64,000 nt of DNA from Hyphomicrobiales bacterium (GTDB lineage Bacteria; Pseudomonadota; Alphaproteobacteria; Rhizobiales; Rhizobiaceae). Shown piece after piece: positions 49,832-58,545 of this stretch. Each line of letters opens with the position of its first letter. Position 1 is the stretch's first letter. The position numbers and the translations under genes were made by a program. The DNA is taken from positions 186,001 through 250,000 of the forward strand of contig UEIF01000009.1 of assembly GCA_900468805.1 (NCBI GenBank), written 5' to 3'. Under the pieces are notes generated by a model, which saw only the letters and a list, made by a program, of their open reading frames with translations, was not told where the DNA came from and made no database searches.

Positions 49832-50848
49832 CTAGAGTCGGCTGACGATGCGCGCGAGCGAGGAGATTGAGCGGACCTTGCCGCCATAAGGTTCGACCAG
49901 CGCGCGCAGCGCCTGATCGGGTTGTCTGAGATTGTAGAAGCCCGTGACGCGTTGGCGGGCAAGCGTAGTGTCGGGAACCGATATCCAGGCGGGGTGATAG
50001 CGCTGGATCTGCTCGATCACCGAGGCAAGCGTTGCGTCCACGACGTAGAGTTCACCATTGCGCCAGTTGGCGATCTCGTCGACCGGGATCGTGTCCTTCA
50101 TCATGACGGCGCTGTTCGGATCGACGGTCAGCAGATCTCCGGGCACCAGCCGTTCGGGCGGGGTCGCAGACGAACCCGCGATGGAGGCTTGAACGGAACC
50201 GTGCGCAAGGGCAATGCTGGTCAGCCCGTCGGCGAGCTCCACGTCGAAGGCCGTGCCGAGCACCTCGACGCGGACGCCATTTGCTTCCACCGTAAAGGGC
50301 CTGTCCTTGTCCGGCGCCACCTCGAAATACGCCTCGCCGGCAAGAAGCTTGATGCCTCGCCGTCCGTCGCCGTCGTTCAAAGCAATCGAGGTCGCGGCAG
50401 CCATCGTTACCGTGCTGCCGTCCTGAAGGGTGATCGTGCGGGTCTCCGCCGTTGACGTCGAATAGTCGGCGCTCAAGCGAAGCATCAGGCCGGGCGCAAC
50501 GACAAGCCCAAGACAGAGTGCGGCCATAGCCGCCGCTGCCACGGCAACCCGCCGCCACGGTGCGCGATGCCGAGCCGCTGCCGGCTGTCGTATGACGGGT
50601 CTGGCCGCCGATCTCGACGCATATTCCCACTGCGATTGCATGGTCGGGACAACCTGCCCCATTGCGGCCCATGTCTTCTGCGTGCGCTCCCAGGCCAGGC
50701 GGTGTTCGCGACCGCTGGTCAGCCAGTGATCGAAGCGCGCTTTGATCTCACTGTCTTCTGGCCCTTCGTGCAGGAGAAGGAGCCAATCAGCGGCCGCCTC
50801 CAGCGCCTCGTCCGAGACTTCAGGCCTTTTATCTGGTTCGACGGCCAT
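49832..50848 (-). CDS. FecR-type anti-sigma regulator
   Basis: A 338-residue inner-membrane signalling protein. The N-terminal sigma-binding domain (DUF4880-like) reads ALEAAADWLLLLHEGPEDSE and LAWERTQKTWAAMG. One TM helix (VAVAAAAMAALCLGLVVAPG) follows, then the periplasmic FecR domain (TITLQDGSTVTMAAATSI, AGEAYFEVAPDKDRPFTVEA, VLGTAFDVELADG). It receives the signal from the STN domain of the HasR-like receptor and controls the ECF sigma factor encoded 117 bases upstream, a FecI-FecR-FecA-type relay. Confidence 0.9.
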   Translation of the reverse strand: MAVEPDKRPEVSDEALEAAADWLLLLHEGPEDSEIKARFDHWLTSGREHRLAWERTQKTWAAMGQVVPTMQSQWEYASRSAARPVIRQPAAARHRAPWRRVAVAAAAMAALCLGLVVAPGLMLRLSADYSTSTAETRTITLQDGSTVTMAAATSIALNDGDGRRGIKLLAGEAYFEVAPDKDRPFTVEANGVRVEVLGTAFDVELADGLTSIALAHGSVQASIAGSSATPPERLVPGDLLTVDPNSAVMMKDTIPVDEIANWRNGELYVVDATLASVIEQIQRYHPAWISVPDTTLARQRVTGFYNLRQPDQALRALVEPYGGKVRSISSLARIVSRL

Positions 50849-50965
50849 CAGTTCCCAGTCTTTCCTGTAGCCAAACCACGTCGCATCCCCGCTGTTTTAC
50901 CGCTTCACGAACATTGACGTTTATCTCGCCCGTTTTTTTCACTCGGATTCGAGATTTTTAGCGGA

Positions 50966-51478
50966 TCATCCCATTTTTTTGGCGAATTCGACAATTGCCG
51001 CCTTGATCAGCCTGTGGACGCCGGCCACCGAAATGTCGAGGTGGCTGGCGATGTCCTCCATGCGGTATCCGCCGAAGCGATGCATTTCGACAGCGATGCG
51101 TGCCTGGTCCGGCATTGCCGAAAGGATTGCGTCAACCTGCCTGACCTGATCGCAGAAGAGCGCGTTTTCCTCAGGCGTTCCCGTGTCCAGGGGAAGTCCC
51201 CACCACGGCGTATCTTCCGGGCGAGCGCGCAAGTCTCGCTTCTGGCGCCTGCGCACGTCGAGCGCGAGGTTCCGCACCATGCGGAAGAGATAGGCTTTCA
51301 ATTTCTGAGGTGTGGCCGCATCTTCCGGCACGAATTTTATGAAGACCTCCTGGACGAGGTCTTCAGCTTCTTCTCGCGAACCGACGATGGGCGTAGCGTA
51401 TCGAATGAGGTCGGAGCGATGTGCCGCATAGACCGCGTACCGCCGGTCGTCCTCCCTGATGCCCATAGCAATATCCAT
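50966..51478 (-). CDS. ECF sigma factor, FecI/HasI type
   Basis: A sigma factor of about 170 residues. Region 2 is seen at YATPIVGSREEAEDLVQEVF and KAYLFRMVRNLALDVRRRQK. Region 4 is seen at MHRFGGYRMEDIASHLDISV and AGVHRLIKAAIVEFAKK. No region 1 or 3 is present, as in the ECF group. Start codons at 51478 and 51466 are both possible, and the frame extends to 51577; none has a clear Shine-Dalgarno sequence. It heads the sigma-FecR-HasR-HasA-exporter block and should activate the receptor promoter when heme-hemophore is bound. A RirA-like iron box lies upstream. Confidence 0.85.
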   Translation of the reverse strand: MDIAMGIREDDRRYAVYAAHRSDLIRYATPIVGSREEAEDLVQEVFIKFVPEDAATPQKLKAYLFRMVRNLALDVRRRQKRDLRARPEDTPWWGLPLDTGTPEENALFCDQVRQVDAILSAMPDQARIAVEMHRFGGYRMEDIASHLDISVAGVHRLIKAAIVEFAKKMG

Positions 51479-51885
51479 AAAGAAACGCGGAGACGAACAA
51501 TCGGCGGCCAGCCAAACGCCGGATTGCAAATTCCGCATATTTCGCAACATGAGAGGTAAACCAAAAAAACTTGACAATTTCTAGCATGTTTTTTCCAGGA
51601 TTGAATTTGCAGGAGTTTTTAAGTCGAGCGCCGCTTCGACCAGCGACCCGATGCGTGGAACCAGGATCCAGCTTCGCAAAGGCGGCACAGTTCGCGGCCG
51701 TCTCCTGTTTATCTCAGGCAATTGGGTATAGCGCCGGTCTCGCGGAGTAACGATCAGAGCAACGCAGCCACCGCATCAACAACTCGACATCGAACTCTAG
51801 GGGATGAACAGAGTTTTGTGTTGTGGCAAATGAAAAATCTGATTTACTGGCGCCGCGCTGCTTGGCTTTGAGGGGGATTTGGCCG
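51479..51885. other. divergent intergenic region between sigma factor and L,D-transpeptidase genes
   Basis: 407 bases with no supported gene. It should hold the iron-responsive promoter of the sigma gene and the promoter of the transpeptidase gene. A RirA-like motif is at 51572-51586 within an AT-rich stretch (about 51560-51600). A frame opening at 51823 leads into the transpeptidase but lacks a ribosome binding site. Confidence 0.5.
51572..51586 (-). promoter_or_regulatory. RirA/IRO-like iron box candidate
   Basis: The minus strand reads TGCTAGAAATTGTCA, matching the rhizobial iron-responsive operator TGA-N9-TCA at five of six defined bases (TGC for TGA). It lies 94 to 106 bases before the likely sigma-factor starts, in AT-rich DNA, where an iron-dependent repressor would be expected for a heme-uptake operon. 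The short consensus makes chance occurrence possible. Confidence 0.35.
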
Positions 51886-52557
51886 ATGGTGTTAACCCGC
51901 AGGAATATTCTGCTTGGTGGATTGGCGTTACTTGGCACCGGCGCGGTACAGAAGCCGGCTTTTGCCCAGGCGGCTTCCTATTTTGCCGGCACCGCCGTCG
52001 ATAATGGTGTGACATTCAGAGCAACCAACTTCGCCAAGATCGACAAGCAATGGCACCGGCAGGTTGTCAAATATTTCAGTAGCGAGCCGATCGGCACCGT
52101 TGTCGTCGATACCAGGCACCATTTTCTCTATCTGATCATGGAGAACAAGACGGCCATCCGCTACGGCGTCGGCGTCGGCCGCGAGGGTTTCAAATGGTTC
52201 GGCCGCGCCACGATCGACAGCAAATCTCTCTGGCCGCGCTGGACACCGCCACCGGAGATGCGCAAGCGCCATCCTGAACTGCCCGAATTCGTGGCCGGGG
52301 GCTCACCGAAGAATCCGCTCGGCCCCCGGGCCATGTACCTGCATCGTGACGGCGTCGATACCGGCTATCGCTTCCATGGCACGCTGGAGCCCTGGAGCAT
52401 CGGCAAGGATGCCTCCAGCGGCTGCATCCGCATGTTCAACGAAGACGCCATCGATCTTTACCAGCGTTGCCCGATCGGCACCGCGGTGCAGGTTCTGCCG
52501 CATATTGCCGATCAGGCGCCCGCCGCCGAGGTCAGCCAGGCCACCCCGGTCGAATGA
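51886..52557 (+). CDS. L,D-transpeptidase (YkuD family)
   Basis: A 223-residue exported enzyme. An N-terminal twin-arginine-like stretch and hydrophobic segment (LTRRNILLGGLALLGTGA) ends near AFAQA. The YkuD domain (PF03734) has IGTVVVDTRHHFLYLIMENK and the catalytic motif GKDASSGCIRMFNED, with His in YRFHGTLEPW and the nucleophile Cys in SSGCIRM. It forms 3-3 crosslinks in peptidoglycan or attaches proteins to it. Start 51886 follows GAGGGGGATTTGGCCG. The OmpA-like lipoprotein gene follows 13 bases later. Confidence 0.88.
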   Translation: MVLTRRNILLGGLALLGTGAVQKPAFAQAASYFAGTAVDNGVTFRATNFAKIDKQWHRQVVKYFSSEPIGTVVVDTRHHFLYLIMENKTAIRYGVGVGREGFKWFGRATIDSKSLWPRWTPPPEMRKRHPELPEFVAGGSPKNPLGPRAMYLHRDGVDTGYRFHGTLEPWSIGKDASSGCIRMFNEDAIDLYQRCPIGTAVQVLPHIADQAPAAEVSQATPVE

Positions 52558-52570
52558 GGAAATCACCCTG

Positions 52571-53107
52571 ATGTCTGTTTTGACCGCATATGCAAGGCAC
52601 CTTGCCGCCACGGCCATGCTTCTGGCACTCACGGCCTGCACCACCACCGATATCGCTTCCGTAGAGGAACCTGCGGCAGTACCGCTGACCGGCCAGACCA
52701 ACGATCCCGCGCCCGGTTTCGAGAACGTCAAGGCTGGCAGTGAAGAGGATTTCATCCTCAGTGTCGGCCGACGGATCTACTTCACGCAAGATTCCGCTAA
52801 GCTCGACACCGTCGCCATGACAACGCTGGACAACCAGGCTGCCTGGCTGAACAGGAACCCGACCTGGCTGGTCAAGCTGCAGGGATTTGCCGACGATTCC
52901 GGTTCGGAGTCGAAACTGAAGACCCTGTCGCAGCAGCGCGCCGATGCCGTCATGGCCTATCTCGTCTCGAAGGGAGTCGACACCGGACGCATGTGGGCCA
53001 AGGGTTACGGTGCGGACCGCGAAGTCCGCGACTGCACGCAACGTTCCTGCAAGGTGCAGAACAGGCGCGTCGTCGCCAATCTGCGCACGGAGCGCGATGC
53101 GACCTGA
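52571..53107 (+). CDS. OmpA/Pal-family lipoprotein
   Basis: A 178-residue protein with a lipoprotein signal (TAMLLALTACTTTD; lipobox L-T-A-C, Cys near residue 22). The OmpA domain (PF00691) includes GRRIYFTQDSAKLD, NPTWLVKLQGFADDSGSESK, QQRADAVMAYLVSKGVD and QNRRVVANL, which bind peptidoglycan non-covalently. It is 13 bases downstream of the L,D-transpeptidase gene, and both concern envelope anchoring. It is shorter than typical Pal relatives only in its linker. Confidence 0.87.
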   Translation: MSVLTAYARHLAATAMLLALTACTTTDIASVEEPAAVPLTGQTNDPAPGFENVKAGSEEDFILSVGRRIYFTQDSAKLDTVAMTTLDNQAAWLNRNPTWLVKLQGFADDSGSESKLKTLSQQRADAVMAYLVSKGVDTGRMWAKGYGADREVRDCTQRSCKVQNRRVVANLRTERDAT

Positions 53108-53382
53108 TTGCAATTTACTACGTCGATCTCTGAAATCCGCCCTCGCCCTCCTGTGATCGTTCGCGAGGCGGAAACTTATGTTCCTGCTCGACTTGGGCGG
53201 AAGTACTCTACTCCACTTCATCAATAGTGATGAAGCGAAGCATCCGACCCTCCATCTTCCTCAAGGCTCCGTCTGATTGCACACTGGCGTTGCGGCGCTG
53301 GACCTTGCGTCCGGTGTCCGCGCAACGCCTAAAGCATTGAACCTGTATCCGTTTAAGGATGCTTTGCAGGCTGGACATGTAG

Positions 53383-54693
53383 ATGAAGCTATCGTACCGC
53401 GTTCCTCGCATCTTCTTTCGTGCGACGTTTGCCATCAGTGCGCTCGTATTTCTTGCCGGACCCGCGTTGCCGGCGCTCGCCGATGACACGCCCTTTACCC
53501 CGCAGACCAAAATCCGCCTATCGATTGTCCAGTGGATGCCATCCAAAGGCCAATATGAACGATGGGATGCGCTTGGCGGCGAATACACCGTCTCGGATGA
53601 CGGCCAGGTCTTTTTGCCCTTCCTTGGACCTCTTCCCGTTGGCAATCTCGATAACGCCAGTCTCACAAACGAGATTGCCAAGCGCCTGCAGGCAAAAATC
53701 GGATTGGTTCAGGCACCTGCAGTGACCATCGAAATTCTCGAATACCCGCCAATCTACGTCGTGGGAGACGTAACCACGCCCGGGGAGTACAAATTTCGCC
53801 CCGGACTGACCGTCCTGCAATCGCTCGCGCTGAGCGGCGGCCCGCTCCGCGCCAAAGGTTCGCAGCAAACGGAGTCTATCAAGCTCGCAGGCGAATTGCG
53901 CGAGATCGATCACTCCATCCTGCGCGCCACCGCGAAATTATCGCGACTCCAGGCCGAAATGGATGGCGCGAAGGAGATTACCTTCGATCAGACGACCGGC
54001 GCCGACCAGCAATTTACCGCCGGGATATACAACGAAGAAAGGATTATCTTTCAGGCTCGTGCAAGTGCGCTTCAGAGGCAGTCAAAGGCGTTCACGGAAT
54101 TACGTGATCTTCTGACCACGGAAATTTCGACGCTGGAAGAGAAGCTGACGGGCGCAGACGATAATATCAAATCTGTCGAGGACCAACTGACCAGCGTTAA
54201 GTCCCTGGTCGAGAAAGGCCTCACGCTCTCTTCAAGGCAGATGGACCTGGAGCGGTTGCTGACGACCTACCGTTCCGACAAGCTCGACCTGGTCACCGCC
54301 ATCATGCGGGGCCGGCAGGCGATCAGCGAGACAACGCGAAATCTCGAGGGACTTTCCGACACGCGCCGGAGCGAAGTGGCGACCGAAGCGCAGTCTGAAC
54401 GGGCAAGTCTCGATCAGTTCAAGATGAAGCGCGAGATGACGCAGAAGCTGCTCCTCGAAGACCTTGCGAGCAATGACGGCGTCAAGAGCTCCGGCGAGGA
54501 ACTCCCGCTTACCTTTAGCGTGAGCCGTCGGAACGAAGGACAAATCAATCAGTTCCAGGCTTCGGAAACGACAGCATTGGCGCCGGGCGATGTGGTGAGA
54601 GTCGTTCAGCCTCGTATTTTGGATAGTTCATCTGGGATCGACCCCGACCAATCTCCCAAGAGCCAGACGCTCGCAGACCGGGCCAGCCAGTGA
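53383..54693 (+). CDS. polysaccharide export protein, ExoF-like
   Basis: A 436-residue periplasmic protein with a signal peptide (ATFAISALVFLAGPALPALA). A Wza-type Poly_export domain (IRLSIVQWMPSKGQYERWDA, GEYTVSDDGQVFLPFLGPLP) is followed by a SLBB domain (PPIYVVGDVTTPGEYKFRPG). A long coiled coil (about residues 180-340) then leads to a C-terminal SLBB-like part (TTALAPGDVVRVVQP). This architecture matches rhizobial ExoF, an outer-membrane or periplasmic partner in exopolysaccharide export. A flippase gene follows 85 bases later. No Wzc- or Wzy-like gene is in the window. Confidence 0.82.
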   Translation: MKLSYRVPRIFFRATFAISALVFLAGPALPALADDTPFTPQTKIRLSIVQWMPSKGQYERWDALGGEYTVSDDGQVFLPFLGPLPVGNLDNASLTNEIAKRLQAKIGLVQAPAVTIEILEYPPIYVVGDVTTPGEYKFRPGLTVLQSLALSGGPLRAKGSQQTESIKLAGELREIDHSILRATAKLSRLQAEMDGAKEITFDQTTGADQQFTAGIYNEERIIFQARASALQRQSKAFTELRDLLTTEISTLEEKLTGADDNIKSVEDQLTSVKSLVEKGLTLSSRQMDLERLLTTYRSDKLDLVTAIMRGRQAISETTRNLEGLSDTRRSEVATEAQSERASLDQFKMKREMTQKLLLEDLASNDGVKSSGEELPLTFSVSRRNEGQINQFQASETTALAPGDVVRVVQPRILDSSSGIDPDQSPKSQTLADRASQ

Positions 54694-54778
54694 CCGGCGA
54701 AAAGCATGTGTGCGATCAAGCTTGCTGCGAGGTAGCCTCGTGCTCCCGGCCCATAAGGCAAACGGCTAGGGGGATCTG

Positions 54779-56287
54779 ATGACTTTGCGCATGACCCCGC
54801 CAAGTGGCCATACTTATACCCAGATCCTCAAATCGACGATACTGATGGGCGGCTCCTCGCTGGTGAACGTCGCGCTCAGCATCGTCCGCAATAAGGCCCT
54901 GGCTGTCCTGCTCGGGCCGGAAGGTGTGGGACTTATCGGCCTCTACGGGTCGATCATCGATATGGCACAAGCGACCGCTGGTCTGGGAGTGAGCGGCAGT
55001 GGCGTACGCCAGGTCGCAGAGGCTGCCGGTACCGGCGATGCAGAGAGGATCGCACGATCGGCGACAGTCCTCAGGCGCATATCGATGGTGCTCGGGCTGC
55101 TTGGTGCGCTCTTGCTTGCCGCGCTGGCGTTTCCGGTCTCGAATTTCACCTTTGGCGACTACCGGCATGCCGGCGCGATAGCGCTGCTCTCCCTGGCCGT
55201 ATTTTTTCGCATGGTCTCCGCCGGGCAAACTGCGTTGATCCAGGGCATGCGGAACATTAGAAATCTTGCCCTTATCAACGTGCTCTCGGGGCTCTTCGGC
55301 ACGGTAATCAGCATCCCGCTGATCTATCTGTTCGGCGCACCGGCGATCGCACCGTCTCTCGTCGTGATTGCAGCTGCTTCAATCCTTCCCACTTGGTGGT
55401 ACAGCAGGCAGATCAGCACGCATCCTGCGCCAATGTCAGCGCGCCAGTTCGGTCGGGAAGCAACGGCTTTGCTCAGGCTCGGCTTTGCGTTCATGGCAAG
55501 CGGGCTTCTGACCTTCGGCGCCGCCTATGCTATCAGGATCATCGTGCTGAATGAGGGGGGCGTTGCTGCGTCTGGGTTGTATCAGGCGGCCTGGGCGCTT
55601 GGAGGTCTCTATGCGGGCTTCATCCTGCAGGCGATGGGCACGGACTTCTATCCGCGCCTGACTGCAACCGCAGAAAACAATGCCGAGTGCAACCGGCTGG
55701 TCAATGAGCAGGCGGAAATCAGCCTGCTGCTGGCAGGGCCCGGTCTGCTCGCCACCCTGACCCTGGCACCGCTCGTGATGAGCTTGTTCTATTCCGCGGA
55801 GTTTCATGGGGCGGTGGAGCTTCTGCGCTGGATCTGCCTGGGAATGCTGCTCAGGATTGTCGCCTGGCCGATGGGTTTCATCGTTCTGGCTAAGGGTGCG
55901 CAGACGATCTTCTTCTGGACAGAGGTCGCGGCGACGCTGGTGCATGTGGGGCTGGCGTGGCTCTTCGTGTCAAAGTTCGGCACGCCAGGGGCGGGCATGG
56001 CGTTTTTCGGCCTCTACGTCTGGCATAGTATCCTGATTTACGTGATTGTGCGGCGGTTTACCGGCTTCCGCTGGTCGGCCGCCAACCGCCGGCACGCGCT
56101 GCTCTTTCTGCCCGCCTCGGGATTGGTATTCTCTGCCTTTTTGATCTTGCCTCGATGGCCGGCGATGGTGATCGGCTCTCTCGCCGTGGCGCTCACAGGG
56201 CTCTACTCGCTGCGCATGTTGGTGGAACTGCTTCCGCCGGAGTCACTGCCCGCAATCGTCAGAGGATGGATCACGAAATCCGCGTAA
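54779..56287 (+). CDS. Wzx-type polysaccharide flippase
   Basis: A 502-residue membrane protein with about 12-14 predicted helices (MATE/MVF superfamily). The N-terminus reads ILKSTILMGGSSLVNVALSI and VRNKALAVLLGPEGVGLIGL, typical of O-antigen/exopolysaccharide translocases (PF01943/PF13440). It would flip lipid-linked repeat units from cytoplasm to periplasm for polymerisation. The start follows TAGGGGGATCTG. It converges on the sugar-biosynthesis operon, which probably supplies a component of the same polymer. Confidence 0.85.
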   Translation: MTLRMTPPSGHTYTQILKSTILMGGSSLVNVALSIVRNKALAVLLGPEGVGLIGLYGSIIDMAQATAGLGVSGSGVRQVAEAAGTGDAERIARSATVLRRISMVLGLLGALLLAALAFPVSNFTFGDYRHAGAIALLSLAVFFRMVSAGQTALIQGMRNIRNLALINVLSGLFGTVISIPLIYLFGAPAIAPSLVVIAAASILPTWWYSRQISTHPAPMSARQFGREATALLRLGFAFMASGLLTFGAAYAIRIIVLNEGGVAASGLYQAAWALGGLYAGFILQAMGTDFYPRLTATAENNAECNRLVNEQAEISLLLAGPGLLATLTLAPLVMSLFYSAEFHGAVELLRWICLGMLLRIVAWPMGFIVLAKGAQTIFFWTEVAATLVHVGLAWLFVSKFGTPGAGMAFFGLYVWHSILIYVIVRRFTGFRWSAANRRHALLFLPASGLVFSAFLILPRWPAMVIGSLAVALTGLYSLRMLVELLPPESLPAIVRGWITKSA

Positions 56288-56293
56288 CAAATA

Positions 56294-56317
56294 AGCGCGC
56301 ATCAGACGATGCGCGCT
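56294..56317. terminator. terminator hairpin between convergent polysaccharide operons
   Basis: AGCGCGCATC, loop AGAC, GATGCGCGCT is a perfect 10-base-pair stem. On the minus strand it is followed by TATTTGTT, a weak U-tract, so it probably ends the aminotransferase-epimerase operon. It lies 6 bases after the flippase stop and may also stop that transcript. Confidence 0.7.
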
Positions 56318-56359
56318 GGGCCTTGCATAATCTAAGCTCTGCAGCATGCAGATACTGCA

Positions 56360-57574
56360 TCAGGCAAGAGCGACGTCGCGATCGTGCTGTAAGATAGGGC
56401 GTCCATTGATGGCTTCAGCAAGAGATCCGCGAAGTGCCTCAACAACCCTTGCGATGTCTGACTCCGTCATCTGGACATAGAGCGGCAGGATGATCGTTTG
56501 CTGCTGCGCTGATACGCTTCGCATCAGGCTTGTGGCAGCGCGATGGGAGCTCTGGTCGGAATAGGCTCCCTCCAGATGAATGTTCATTACACCGCGCCGG
56601 GTCGAGATTCCATGATCGAGCAGTGCCTGCATAACTGTCCGCTGGTCGACAGCATCAGGCAGTCGCACGCAAAAGCTCTGCCAGTTGCTGCGCGCCCAAT
56701 GCGGCTCGACCGGCGAAAGCCCAGGAATCGTGGATAGGCCCTCGCAGTACTGCTCGGCAAGCCGTCTGCGCTGCGCAATCAGCCCCGGCAGCCGCCGTAA
56801 CTGTTCCCGTCCGACGGCGGCCTGAAGGTCGGTCATACGGTAGTTGTAGCCCAGTTCGTCATAGTCTTCGAAGATCACCTGTTTCGAGCCATGACGAACG
56901 GCATCAGTGACGCTCATGCCATGCTGTCGCCACAGCCGGAATTTTCGATCATATTCGGGATTGGCGGTGGTCAACATGCCACCATCCCCTGTCGTGACGA
57001 CCTTGCGAGGATGGAAGGAGAAGCAGGCAATGTCGCCATGCGGTTTGCCGATCTTTTCCCAACGCCCGTCCCACAGAATTTCGCTTCCCGTCGCGCAGGC
57101 TGCATCTTCGATAACCGGGAGCTGATGGCGCTTGCCGATCTCCACGATCGAGCGAAGATCGCAAGGCATGCCAAGCTGATGCACGCAGAGGATTGCCTTG
57201 GTGCGGGGCGTGATTGCCGCTTCGATCAGGCTGGCGTCGATATTGTAACCATCCGCCTCGATATCGACGAAAACCGGCACTCCACCGCAGTATCGCACGG
57301 CGTTCGCGGTGGCGATGAACGAATGGCTGACCGTGATGACTTCATCGCCAGCACTGACACCGACCGCCATTAAGGCGAGATGAAGCGCGGTCGTGCAGTT
57401 GGAAACGGCGCAGGCATGCGCGGCGCCGACAAAGGCCGCGAATTCGGTCTCGAAAGCGGCGACTTCCGGCCCTTGCGTCACCCATCCTGACAGAATAACG
57501 CGGCGCGCAGCCTCGGCCTCCTCTTCGCCAAGAACGGGCTTGGCGACTGGAATTGTAGATGGTGACGGGCTCAT
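56360..57574 (-). CDS. DegT/DnrJ/EryC1-family sugar aminotransferase
   Basis: A 404-residue PLP-dependent nucleotide-sugar aminotransferase (PF01041). The N-terminus IPVAKPVLGEEEAEAARRVI and SGWVTQGPEVAAFE, cofactor block CTTALHLALMAVGVSAGDEV, VIEDAACATGS, and the PLP-lysine region FHPRKVVTTGDGGM are all typical. It transfers an amino group from glutamate to a keto-sugar nucleotide. Start 57574 overlaps the upstream epimerase stop as ATGA; the frame extends to 57616. It is the last gene of the six-gene operon. Its sugar may be the product of the adjacent epimerase/dehydratase. Confidence 0.88.
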   Translation of the reverse strand: MSPSPSTIPVAKPVLGEEEAEAARRVILSGWVTQGPEVAAFETEFAAFVGAAHACAVSNCTTALHLALMAVGVSAGDEVITVSHSFIATANAVRYCGGVPVFVDIEADGYNIDASLIEAAITPRTKAILCVHQLGMPCDLRSIVEIGKRHQLPVIEDAACATGSEILWDGRWEKIGKPHGDIACFSFHPRKVVTTGDGGMLTTANPEYDRKFRLWRQHGMSVTDAVRHGSKQVIFEDYDELGYNYRMTDLQAAVGREQLRRLPGLIAQRRRLAEQYCEGLSTIPGLSPVEPHWARSNWQSFCVRLPDAVDQRTVMQALLDHGISTRRGVMNIHLEGAYSDQSSHRAATSLMRSVSAQQQTIILPLYVQMTESDIARVVEALRGSLAEAINGRPILQHDRDVALA

Positions 57575-58545
57575 GCGGCTTGGCCTCCTGCTGCAGCGGT
57601 CTTCGACTGCCACCATGCAACAAGGTCGCGAAGCCCCTGCTCCATCGATATTTCCGCCTTGAAGCCCAGGAGCTTCTCGGCTTTGCTGATATCGGCAAGA
57701 CGACGGGTCACACCGTTGACCGTGCGGGCCTCTTTGTGCTGCGGTTCGAGCGAGACACCCATGATGCTGCTCAGCATCTGCGCGAGCTGCAAAAGGCTTA
57801 TTTCCTCGCCGCTCGCGACATTGAAAACTTCGTCCGTGACATCGCTCTTCGCAGCCAGCAGGTTTGCCCGCGCGATGTCGCGTGCATCGACGAAATCCAT
57901 CGTCTGGCTGCCGTCTCCGTAGATGAGAGGTGGCATTCCGGCCGCCAGACGCTCCATCCAGCGGATCAGCACTTCGGTATAGGCGCCGTAGACATCCATT
58001 CGCGGCCCATAGACGTTGAAATAGCGCAATGCCACATAGCGCAGGCCATACATCTCCGCGAAGCTGCGAAGCAATCCTTCGTTGAACGTCTTGGCCGCGC
58101 CGTAGATCGTCCTGTTATTGTAGGGATGATGCGCTTCGGTGGTCGGAAAGCTCTCGGCCAATCCCAGCACAGAGGCCGAGGAAGCAGCAACGACCTTCGA
58201 CACACCTGCCTTGACGGCGGCTTCGAGAACATTGAACGTGCCCTCGGCCAGAACATCGAAGGCGAGCCGCGGATCTTCCGCGCATTGCGTAATGCGGATG
58301 GCCGCCTGATGAAAGACGATGTCGACGCCCTCGAAGGTTTTCGCGAGCAGTGCTCTGTCGCGGATATCTCCCTCGATGATGTTAACGGATCCACTGGCTA
58401 TTGCCGTGCTGAGATTGTCCCGGCGTCCGCGCACGAAATTGTCGAGGATAATGATCTCACGCGGTTTTTCCGATGCGACGAGATCGGCAATATGCGAACC
58501 GATCAGACCGGCACCGCCGGTAATGAGTACCCGTTTGTTTCTCAT
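57571..58545 (-). CDS. NAD-dependent nucleotide-sugar epimerase/dehydratase
   Basis: A 324-residue extended SDR enzyme (PF01370). The Rossmann motif is VLITGGAGLIGSHIADLV. The catalytic Ser and Y-x3-K are in VVAASSASVLGL and TIYGAAKTFNEG, and LRYFNVYGPRMDVYGAYTEV is the substrate-binding block. It resembles UDP-glucose 4-epimerase/WbpP-type enzymes. It overlaps both neighbours by 4 bases (ATGA). The exact nucleotide sugar is not evident. Confidence 0.87.
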   Translation of the reverse strand: MRNKRVLITGGAGLIGSHIADLVASEKPREIIILDNFVRGRRDNLSTAIASGSVNIIEGDIRDRALLAKTFEGVDIVFHQAAIRITQCAEDPRLAFDVLAEGTFNVLEAAVKAGVSKVVAASSASVLGLAESFPTTEAHHPYNNRTIYGAAKTFNEGLLRSFAEMYGLRYVALRYFNVYGPRMDVYGAYTEVLIRWMERLAAGMPPLIYGDGSQTMDFVDARDIARANLLAAKSDVTDEVFNVASGEEISLLQLAQMLSSIMGVSLEPQHKEARTVNGVTRRLADISKAEKLLGFKAEISMEQGLRDLVAWWQSKTAAAGGQAA

